From Dolomedes plantarius (taxonomy: Eukaryota; Arthropoda; Arachnida; Araneae; Dolomedidae), in contig OU015499.1 of the NCBI GenBank assembly GCA_907164885.2, forward strand, positions 148,089,118 to 148,153,117: a stretch of 64,000 nucleotides of DNA. Direction: 5' to 3'. This document shows positions 34,762 through 44,294 of this stretch, piece after piece. Below the pieces are notes generated by a model. That model had not been told where the DNA came from and made no database searches. It was given only the letters and a program-made list of their open reading frames with translations. The first letter of the stretch is position 1, and each line of letters begins with the position of its first letter. The position numbers and the translations under genes were made by a program.

Positions 34762-34942
34762 CAGTGACGTAGCGTGCATAACTAGCGCCCGGGGCACCAT
34801 ACTTTTTTGGCGCCCCCCCCCCTTCCGAAAAACATATAGTAATATAATATATAGAATTATTAAAAAGGACCATTTGGGGCCCCTCTGCGAGAGACGCCCG
34901 GGGCATGATAGACCCCCTCGCCCACTCCTCGCTACGCCACTG
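34762..34942. mobile_element. 181-bp hAT-type MITE, unit 2 only
   Basis: Inverted ends CAGTGACGTAGCG and CGCTACGCCACTG, with the 8-bp target duplication GATCAGAA at 34754-34761 and 34943-34950. Units 1 and 3 have the unoccupied GATCAGAACAGAGACC. The 8-bp duplication and CAGTG ends fit hAT. The ends resemble those of hAT-A (CATAGGCGTAGC). Confidence 0.88.
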
Positions 34943-34950
34943 GATCAGAA

Positions 34951-36002
34951 CAGAGACCATTTTCAATCAAATTTCAAACTTTATGAAAGCCCTATTTAGA
35001 AATTTAGTTCTTCTGAAAATTCATTGCTCCTTATTCTTCTATTTCGGTTACTCTGTATCAAACTTTCATGAGAGTATTAGTACAATTTGCATAATTTTAT
35101 TTAACACAGAAATGATAATATGAGAAAGATGCAAATTTCAACGCTAAAGGACAGAAAATCCCAATTGTTTTGAGTGCTGTGCGTCCATCGATCTGTTTGT
35201 ATTATGTTTTGAACAGCGAGAAGTGTAACCTTGATTACTATGAGAAACAAAACCGTCTATATTTCTAGAAAAGCTGTGCATTCTGTGATTTATACCTCTG
35301 AGTTTAAGAACGAAAACAAAGTGTTTCATTAAATAAGATTAGAAGAGGCTTGAAATACTATTGTTTCTGCATGAGGCAACTCGCATTGGTTATGAGAATT
35401 TAGCCAATGGGATGAGTTGGTCGTCAAGGCTTTGGAAGGTAAAGCTACTCCTTCGCTGACTGATTCTGTAATCGACTACCGCAGTTTGATTACATTATTT
35501 TCCAGGCAAAATAACTAATATATTTCTCAGTTTCACAAAAATACCCCTCTTTCCATCTTGACGTATTTAACTATTTAGTTTCGGTTCTTTTTTTTTTGCG
35601 TGTGTTAATTGAATTATTATTTTGTTGAAGAGACTCTAAGAGGGAAGAAAAATGAAGACGCGTCATAGCCCGCGATACATAATGCGGTAAAAGACATAGT
35701 AGAAAGTTGTTATTTGGGTTTTGTTTCGTTTTATGAATGCCATCGTTTAAAATGCGTGTTTTCAGGCGTATACATTTATTCTTCGATTTGGAGGTTTCTA
35801 AATCCAAAGACGTATTTAGCTTATGTGCTTTAAAGATGGTTTCAATTTTTTTTCAATTTTCTGGTTCTTTTGTCACCACATTTATATCCCACTAGACAGT
35901 TGTATGCTTCTTTCTAAACTTTACAAGTTTGAAATTTATTTCCATCAGTTTTATGGTAAATTGCATAATAAAAACGTCAAGAGACGAGACAATGGGGTAG
36001 AG
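34951..36002. other. Unit 2 flank before the coiled-coil exon
   Basis: Matches 10880-12066, without the GT/G run and about 75 bp around it. Ends at the candidate donor AG|GTAAAC (36003). Confidence 0.35.
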
Positions 36003-36183
36003 GTAAACACTGAAACTGACCTCGAAAATCTTTAAAAAGGGCACCTAAAATTTCAAACACTATATCTAACCACCACTTCCGGGGCTTCCTTACGTGTAGC
36101 AGGAATTCTTGACTTACAGTTTTCCTCTTTCTTTCATTACGCAGGGCAAGGGTCGTCGACTTGCCCTGGAGGAGAAGAGGAAA

Positions 36184-36729
36184 ATGTTGGCTTCTATAAA
36201 ATTATTGAAAGAGGAAGAAAAGAAGGAGAAAGCAAGAAGGAAGAAGGTGGAAAAGGAAATCCTGGCCGAAGAAAAGAAGGAGAAGGAGAGAAGGAAGATC
36301 GTGGAAAAGGAAATCCTGGCCGAAGATAAGAAGGAGAAGGCGAGAAGGAAGAACGTGGAAAAGGAAATCCTGGCCGAAGAAAAGAAGGAGAAGGAGAGAA
36401 GGAAGATCGTGGAAAAGGAAATCCTGGCCGAAGATAAGAAGGAGAAGGCGAGAAGGAAGAACGTGGAAAAGGAAATCCTGGCCGAAGAAAAGAAGAAACG
36501 TCAAGCCGAGGAAATTCTGCGAAAAGAGGCGAGAAGATTAGTCAGTCGAGTTATCTCCAAGGCCGCCAAATATATTGAAGAGCAGAAGAAAGCGGAAGAA
36601 ATACAGAAGAAAGCGGAAGAAAAGCAGGAGAAGAGGCTTAGGATGCAAATCAGGAATATTATATCCAGGGCAAGCGAGAAGGTGACTGAAGATCGAAAAG
36701 CAGTCAATGAGGCTCGAAAGAAGAATTGA
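36184..36729 (+). CDS. Charged coiled-coil protein, unit 2 (start deleted, repeat expanded)
   Basis: A 91-bp deletion right after the splice acceptor (CAG at 36144) removes the ATG and the acidic N-terminus found in units 1 and 3, and shifts the phase. The first in-frame Met is at 36184 (MLASIKLL), giving 181 aa. The repeat is expanded to five 54-bp units (36214-36483), two of them made by an exact 108-bp duplication (36268-36375 and 36376-36483). The C-terminal part is like unit 1. If expressed, it is an N-terminally shortened form. Confidence 0.4.
   Translation: MLASIKLLKEEEKKEKARRKKVEKEILAEEKKEKERRKIVEKEILAEDKKEKARRKNVEKEILAEEKKEKERRKIVEKEILAEDKKEKARRKNVEKEILAEEKKKRQAEEILRKEARRLVSRVISKAAKYIEEQKKAEEIQKKAEEKQEKRLRMQIRNIISRASEKVTEDRKAVNEARKKN
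36214..36483 (+). repeat. 54-bp coding minisatellite, 5 units
   Basis: Five units. Units 2+3 and 4+5 are identical 108-bp blocks, which indicates a very recent duplication within this exon. Confidence 0.88.
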
Positions 36730-37524
36730 AGAAAGAAATTGAATGTATTCATTCTTCGAGCACATTGTGCCAGGGAGTATTTTTTTATTTTGTTCTTTTC
36801 TTGATATGAAATTTGGATCAAAAATCAAAATTTTCGAAAGTATTTTTTGATATAAACACGAGGATAATCGCAAAGGTACATTTTCGACTAATTCTTGTAT
36901 TTTTCGGTCGGGGCAAACCCACAAAGAATGGCTTCTGGCAAACAGAAACTTAAGAAAGGGATCGTTGGTGGGGGGTTTCTTTTATCGAATAATTCTCCGA
37001 GTCATTCTTTTTCAAAAGGGGAGAATACGAATATTTTTTTTCAACATTGAAATAATGAGTTAAAACTCAATGACTCCGTCAGAAACCTGAGGATAAGTAA
37101 CGACAACCGCAATAATGAGTATCAATGGTTTGTAATTTTGTGAGTCATATTTGGGAATCAGTAGAAAATGTACTTTTGGTGGAAGCACTCGTAAAAATAT
37201 GTGTTTCGTGTGCTAGATTAAGCTAAATATTTGTATATATTAAGTGAATGTTCATGTTATATTGTCGCAACTGTTCCTCTGTCTATGCACGTGAAATTCT
37301 TACCAGAATCCTTTATTTTCTGTCTCTATTCCCAAATCACCGATTTTAGCATTTTCAGGAAAATCAATATTTCGAAAAGAAAAATTGCATATTGTTTTCA
37401 TTCGAAACAGTTAATGAATGACCTACAGAATTTCATTGTCAAAGAGAGCGGAACAGTTGTTGGTTTTACTTTTTTGGTCTTTGAAATCAAAATTGAATGC
37501 AAATTTGTAGTTAACAGTAATTAT
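36730..37524. other. Unit 2 flank downstream of coiled-coil exon
   Basis: Matches 12778-13603. AT-rich with a G run near 36970. No coding signal. Confidence 0.4.
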
Positions 37525-37885
37525 CAATAGAGTAGCAATAGATGTAATGAAATAATAGTGTATTTTATAGCAAAACGAAAAATTACCTTCTCCAATAAGA
37601 AACTCAAAAGATAATGCAACAGTTTTCAATAGCACAATAGAGAATATAGTTTACAATAGAAAATAGCAATTTTATGAAGCAGAGAATAGGATAACACCTG
37701 AATAATAGATAGAAATAAACTATTGCATTGAAAAATAGAAATTAGAAGAAGATAATAGAAAAAACAATAGAAATACAAAGTCAATAGTATTTAACAATAG
37801 AAATAGGCAATAGAAACTTAAAATAGAAAATATGATATAAACAATAAAAAATAGACAATAGAATAAGGCAATGAGTGATGAAAAA
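37525..37885. repeat. Degenerate AATAG(AAA) repeat, unit 2
   Basis: Same repeat as 13604-13945, but closest to 61773-62125 in unit 3. Confidence 0.65.
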
Positions 37886-39794
37886 TATGAAAGTAGCCTA
37901 AAAACCAGTGAGCAAATAAGCAATTAACTAATTTTTTTTTTCGCATCTATCATCCATAGCTGTCAAAAAGAGTATCAAAAGATCAGCAGATTTCTGAAAA
38001 TGATTTCACCACACTCACGACACACATCATCTGCAGTACAGTCAGAACATTTTCCACACACGTGCACAGTGAGGCATTCACACATTCAACACAAACATGC
38101 ACATCTTCTGGAGCTGTTGTGTCTTCTGTAGGGTATTGCTAGATAGGTGAGTGCTTAGTTGTCCGTGGCTGGGATTTGTTGGCGTCGTCTGCGGATTTGA
38201 GGGAAGGAGGGTTCGTTAGGGATCGGAGGTTCCTGGACACTAGTCGAGATTTTGATGTTTTTCCCGAGGGGGGGGGGAGGTCGTCCCGATCGTAGGAATG
38301 GCTCTAGGATTTTCCCCTAAAGGCAGCGTCTCGGGGGGTTTGCCAGAAACTTTAAAAATTTAAAATGGTAGTTGTGACCTCAATAACTGTATACTGATGA
38401 ATGTAGGGATCGTAGAGTGTCCGGGACGGGTGGGGGGTCCCCTCCGACGGGGTCCCACCTTATCGTGGTGGAGGGGTTTCAGGGTCCCAACGTTTGAGGC
38501 CAAAACAGTCAGATTTTAACTGCAAACAGAAAGTGCTAACGAGATCTTGTCGAAGGTACGGCAGGTCTCCAGCGAGTAATCGGATTTGTGTCTCAACTCC
38601 GCATTCAACTCTGACATGCGGTGGTCGGTTATTGATATGTCGAAAACTCTACTGTTATCTATGTAAAATGCGGTAGATTTTAACCTCATTATTAATGAAT
38701 GTTTATAGCATGTTTTCAGGAGGTTATGCTCACTATGACTCTTTGTCGTATAGGTGGATACCACCTAAAACTTCATCAACGTGTTGCGATTTACATTCAT
38801 CTTATGAGTGACTTGTTTTGTTATCGTTACGATGGGACCCGACCAAGAGGACCTTTTTAGTATACGTGTATAAAGGATAGAATGTGGATGGTGCGCTACA
38901 CCTTGTTTATTGTTACATATGTATTGCATACTATATAAGAAGTAATCGTTTTCTACTTTTAATACTGATATTTGTGTGTTAGTTTCCACATTAAAAATCT
39001 ATTCATTTCCTATCATTTTTTCCCGACCTTATTTGTCATTTCTTTCAATTTATATACTTACCATTTTCATTACGTATCTGAGACACGAAACTTCCTACCC
39101 TCTTCGAAGGGTCGTCTTACATTTCTTGTTCTGGGATGTAAAATCGTATTGGAGCAAGCATTTCATTACTTCGCCATTCCGCAAGGTTTCAACTTGGTTT
39201 ATAGACTTGTATATCTTTACTTAGTTTTTGTCATCGTCATTGTATTTTAAACACGCCATTAGGAACAACAACAAAAATAATTACAAGATGAAATGAAATT
39301 TTTGTATATCACGTTTTTAAATTTTCTGTCGAATCATATAAACTTGACAATTCTATGTATTAATAAATACTTATTTAAATTTTTTTTCATGAATTATCCC
39401 ATTAACTTGAAAGAAAATGATCAAATGCGTAATAAAGAGAGCAATTCTAAGGAATTTTCAAACAAAGAAATTAACTGATAAAGAATTCAAATCTGCTTAA
39501 AAATGGCTAAAAGTATTAAAATAATGCATTGTCATCGTGTTCTGAGCTATTCTAAAAGTTTCAAATGTCTAGCTAGTCGCGAAGTTAGTTAAAAGTGATT
39601 GCAAGATTTGTACTGCAGACAAACAAGACGGCGAGTTTATAAAAACATGGTAATAAATACTTAGATTCTTTATGGACTTGATTCTCCCACACACTGAAAT
39701 TTACGCTGGAAAGTGTTTAAAATTTTAGAGAGTGGCCCATGTGACCATTCATCACAGTATCGAGTTTGTTAATGAGTTTTCCACACTATCATAT
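37886..39794. other. Unit 2 conserved block with GC-rich patch
   Basis: Matches 13946-15880. The Cys-rich frame has a TAG here. The two minus-strand frames 38765-38989 and 38516-38764 are in the same frame, separated by one TAG, and together span about 157 codons. In units 1 and 3 the second part has further stops. No domain is recognised. Confidence 0.35.
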
Positions 39795-40367
39795 AGGATG
39801 AACCAATAGTCTTGCCCTGATTATAAATATTTATCACGGTCAAACTTCAAACTATTATAATTAGACCTATGTTTGTTTGGATATATTGTAAGTACTGTTA
39901 TAAATTTTTTATAAGACCTTTTACCTTAGTAAATTTTAACGTGTGCCCCCTTGGTAGCTCGGAGAATGTCGAAGCGGTGTTCCAGTTCCCACCAAGTATT
40001 ATTTAACATGTCTTTTGTTACAGTATACACAGTACAAGAATGTTTCGTCTAGGAAATCACGCACTAAAGATCCCCAGCGTGGGGTTGCGACATCTTTCTG
40101 AAAAAGTTGCGCTACGTCCAAGTAAATGTTAAGGGTAACGCTTTTTGGGCTTTCTCTTGAATCGACGCTATTCCGGCCGAAAATGATGTCCTCTTTTGAA
40201 ATATTCCCCCGAGTCCCTCTTGAGGCAGAACTCGCGTCATTTATTGCACAAAAAAAAAAAAAAATACTAAAACTGTCCTATCCAACGATACAAAAGTTGC
40301 ATTATTATATTAAACGGTTATTTTGTAATGAATTTTTATAATCAGGGCAAGACTTTTGGTTCACCCT
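39795..40367 (-). mobile_element. IS630/mariner-like MITE, unit 2
   Basis: Homologue of 15881-16434 with the same inverted ends (AACCAATAGTCTTGCCCTG at left, one change). The internal transposase pieces are more decayed. Confidence 0.78.
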
Positions 40368-41273
40368 TGTGTCAATTCAATACACATTTGAAATTGCTAG
40401 CATAGGCGTACCGTGCTTCAAACTTTTTTTTTTTTGGAGGGGGGTACGAAATAGGGATGGGATATTGAAAGCAAAACATCGATATGAGTATCGATAATAA
40501 TATCTGTTATTAATATAACATAAGGATATCGATAACACATTTCATGATGCAGTCAATCGTATTCGGAGGAATGATTGTATAGTAAAATAATATATATATA
40601 TATATGGTAATAGTACTATAAAAATTGTTTTAATTTAATTCAATCAGATAACAACATTTAAATAAACAGTATTTTATCAAATTAAAAAGTTTCTATTTAG
40701 AGAAAGTAAAGAATCGTAGTTTGGGTGAAGCAATGGCAACACTGAGTGTATGTAAACATATAGGAAGGAGATATTGGAGATAACCGGTTTCCGGACCGAA
40801 ACCCTTGAGACAAGAAGTTTTTGTACGTCACATTCCATCATTTTGAAAATGAAAAAATAGCTTTCTGCACCATTGGAGTCTTTGAAAATTACCACAACCA
40901 TATTAAAGATTACATTTCTTCAATAATCCTTCATGTCCTGCAGTAGTGCGGTTTGATAAAAGAAAAACTAAATTGAATGGTCACTGATGGAGGATCGAAT
41001 ATGGTTAAAGCCGTGGAAATTGCTTGTGGTAGAAAATACATGTAATAAGTTTTGCCCATCTCCTCAATTTGATCGCTTACCGTTCAGTTGAAGCCGTACC
41101 AGTGCTCGTGCCACTAAATGGAAAGGTGAAGAAAGTGGTGACCTGGTTAAAACATAGTGTTCGGGCTTCATATGAACTGAGAGCAGAAGGGAATATGAAA
41201 CTCATACAGGGTGTGGAAACACGGGGGAATTCTAAATAGGAAATGATCGAGTGCTTTTTAAGAAGTGCTTTTT

Positions 41274-41311
41274 GTTGTTGGGTGTTAAGACTCAGCTCAA
41301 CACCCAACAAC
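41274..41311. repeat. 13-bp perfect inverted repeat made by a short insertion
   Basis: Arms GTTGTTGGGTGTT and AACACCCAACAAC, 12-nt loop. Unit 1 has only the right arm; unit 2 has about 28 extra bases that copy the right arm in reverse complement plus a repeat of AGTGCTTTTT. Confidence 0.8.
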
Positions 41312-41626
41312 ATCATCAACCGACGCACATCGGCTCCAAGCATGACAACAGCTGCAGAGAACTAATATTTGCAGGAAATCATCCAGTTTCTTGAGCCTCT
41401 TCTAAAAGCCACAAAACAGTTATCAGGAGATAAATACCCCACATTCAGTATCGCGATTCCAACAGCAACCGTGGTAGAAAATAAAATTTCCAAGATGTCA
41501 CCTACGTCTAATGTTGGCCTCAAACTGAAGGAAGGAATCTTGGAAGCGGCAAAAAAGGCTCATGGTTGAGAATTTAATAGCACTGGCCGCAAGTACGTTA
41601 TTGGACTACCGATTGAAGACATTATA

Positions 41627-43129
41627 CACTCATGTCCATAAATTAAGGATAATGCCAACTCCGGCAAATAAAGGTTCAGAAGCAAAACAAGCGTGACTTA
41701 TTCACAAAGCCCATTTATTAAACAGAAGATAAAGAACAAAATATACGGTGTATGTATGATACCATTCATATAATCTACGATTTTTGCTCCCTGGAGAAAT
41801 TGTAAAAAATATCTCCTTTACAAAAACTTAATATCACATGTTTGGTATGATGGTTAATACATTGTATGTCTCCCATGCGATGAAATACAGTCCGTACAAT
41901 GCCTAGGCATGCTGAGTATCAAATTATATAGCTGATCTTGGGGAAGATTACTCCACTCAGCAAGCAATGCTCTCCCAAATTCCGGTACACATGTAGGAGG
42001 TGGTTGGTGAGTTGCAACTCGTCGGCGAAGCATGTCCGACACATGCTCTATCGGATTCAAGTCAGGTGAGAATGCTGGCAATTCCATACGGGTGATATCT
42101 TCAGATTGAAGGCATTCGTTTACGATGTTTGCTCGCTGAGGACGGGCGTTGTCAACCATAAACGCAAATTCTGCACCCATGGCACCCCTAAACAAACGTA
42201 TATATTGTTCCAGAATAATGTCCCGATAAATGTGGCCGTTCATGGTTCCCATTTGAACATGCAGATCTGATCTGGAACTCAGTATAATTCCACCCCAAAC
42301 GAGCAATCCTGCACCACCGTAACGGTGTCGTTCAATGATGTTGCCTTCGTGGAAACGGGTCCCTGGCGTTCTCTATATGAAAGTCCGACGTGAATCAGAC
42401 TTCAAGCTAAATCTGGACTCGACGGTAAACATCACACAAGCCCACTGTGACGATGTCCACATTGCATGTTCTCTAATCCAGGCTAATCGCTGCCGAAAGC
42501 GAGTTACCGTGAGCGAAGCACATCTTACAGGCCTGGGAGCATATAGACCAATATTTCCCAAAAGTCTGTACACGGTTTGCCATGAAACTGTGGTACCCGT
42601 GGCTGCAGACAACTGACGAGCCAAGTCGGATTCTGTGCTCCGTCTGCTTCTTTTGGCAGTTACTGCTAAATACCGGTCTTCATTCTGCGTTGTAATTCGG
42701 GGGCGACCTGTACTATAACGTCTACTGACATTTCCATCATCTTGACGTTGCCAAAGCCTAGAGATGACACTTTGGGCAATTCCAAGTTCCCCGGATACTT
42801 CCATCTTAGTCCGACCGCATTCCAGGCGGCCGATATTTCTACCTCGTAAAAAATCATCCGCGTGCGTCATCTGTGTTAAACTTTTCGGTTATGGCATTGA
42901 GCGGCTTACAGAACTCTTGTGAACAATTTTATTTCTTTGCCACCATTTTTTATATAACGCCTCTCTTCCACTCTCTTCATTGTGACATACTATCGGCGTC
43001 ATCTGTTGGCTTCCTGTAATTTGCATATTATTCTTGAAGATGTGTGCGATAATTCTACAGGTGAAATTTTTACTTTAGAGTTCGATTTCCGTGTGATTCT
43101 GAATTATCCTTAATTTATGGACATGAGTG
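41627..43129 (-). mobile_element. Tc1-C nested in hAT-A transposase, unit 2
   Basis: 1503 bp, TA at both sides (41625-41626, 43130-43131), inverted ends starting CACTCATGTCCATAAATTA. Same insertion as 19291-20805. Confidence 0.92.
41854..42870 (-). pseudogene. Tc1-C transposase, unit 2 (one frameshift, Asp lost)
   Basis: ATG at 42870 (MTHADDFLRG); an open frame to 42373 covers the helix-turn-helix and linker (GRPRITTQ). The first catalytic Asp is Val (FTVES). After a frameshift near 42340-42372, the frame 42306-41854 holds the second Asp (MVDNARPQ), SPDLNPIE with 34 residues between Asp and Glu, and a full C-terminus. It is the best preserved copy of this family here, but inactive. Confidence 0.88.
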
Positions 43130-43564
43130 TACTTCAGGGACCCTGAGACTACTACCAAATATTTTCGAGAACTGAAAGGAATTTTGAAAAGTTCCCATTC
43201 ACTAAAAAATGAACACAGTTCCGATTCTGACAATGGAGAAGGAACTGAATCATCTATCTTTGGCGATCACTCCAAAACAGTTCAGAAAACTTGGAAGCAT
43301 CGAATTTCTTTAGGTAGCTCAGATTTTCCTGATAAAAATGTGAGCTACCTAAAGCCTGCCTTTTATTTGCGATCCCCAGAAGAAGCTGACATCAACAAGT
43401 GTCCGCTTTCTTTTTGGAGTAAATCAGTTGGATTGTACCCGGAACTATATGGGATTGCCAAGTGATATTTGGCTGCGACTTCAACATCAGTGCCATCTGA
43501 AAGAATTTTTTCTCAAGCCAGCAATATAATTAACTCAGCCAGAAATCGTCTCACATTGAATTAA

Positions 43565-44294
43565 CTTCTTACCTCCACTCAGTGGGAGAAGAATTCTTTT
43601 CTTTAATTAATGGACAATAATTGTTTTTATTCATTCTTTGTTTTTTCTAGAATTCATTTTTCTATGTTGAACAATTTTTAATTTTTTCACTCATTTTTTG
43701 ATGGCTTACATTAAAAATTACTTTGTATATGTTAGAAATTATTTGTATTTAAAGAAATAAATAATAATAATTTTAAGTTTAATCCTTTTGCATGATTTAC
43801 TTATGTATCTTTTTTAAATTAAATTTTTTAGATAAGCTATTCCCAATTTAAATCACTTCTGGGATTTCATAAATTAAAATAATTAATGATAATATTTTAA
43901 TTAAGTAATTTTTTATTTTATATTTGGATACAATAATTCACCTGTCTTCAACTCTATACTTCTAATAAATACCACACTCAAGATATTTCAAAATATTTAG
44001 CCTTGTTTACTTGATTGATATGAAACTTTCCGAGAGGTTTTATAGTGGAACTGACTTTCAAACACCTTAGTGAGATGGAATGATGTGGTATATAATTCTT
44101 ACTGAATAAATCTTATATTCGAATTCCACCATCAATTTTTATTGTTACTGGATTAATTCACTCCATTTTCGTTCGTTTTCAGGAAGTCCTCAGAGAACTT
44201 TATTTAAAATCAGAAAAAATTTTATCCTTTAAATTTAAAAATCTCCAACTCAAAACAACATGAACCAAAAGCTTCGAAAGATTTTTGTCTAGGG
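43565..44294. other. 3' non-coding part of hAT-A before hAT-B
   Basis: AT-rich, with no frame beyond the transposase stop. Ends in GTCTAGGG (44287-44294), the left target copy of hAT-B. Confidence 0.6.

Larger units (their letters stand above)
40767..43564 (+). pseudogene. hAT-A transposase remains, split by Tc1-C, unit 2
   Basis: More complete than in unit 1: VTDGGSNMVKAVEIACGRKY near 40979-41038, and LLNLIAYRSVEAVPVLVPLN, displaced by a frameshift, near 41050-41120. The frame 41369-41569 holds LEPLLKATKQLSGDKY and PTSNVGLKLKEGILEAA. After Tc1-C, 43127-43465 opens YFRDPETTTKYFREL. The dimerisation motif SVPSERIFSQASNIINSARN ends at 43564. It resembles ZBED1/Ac-type hAT. Several stops remain and the BED finger is missing. 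Confidence 0.84.
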
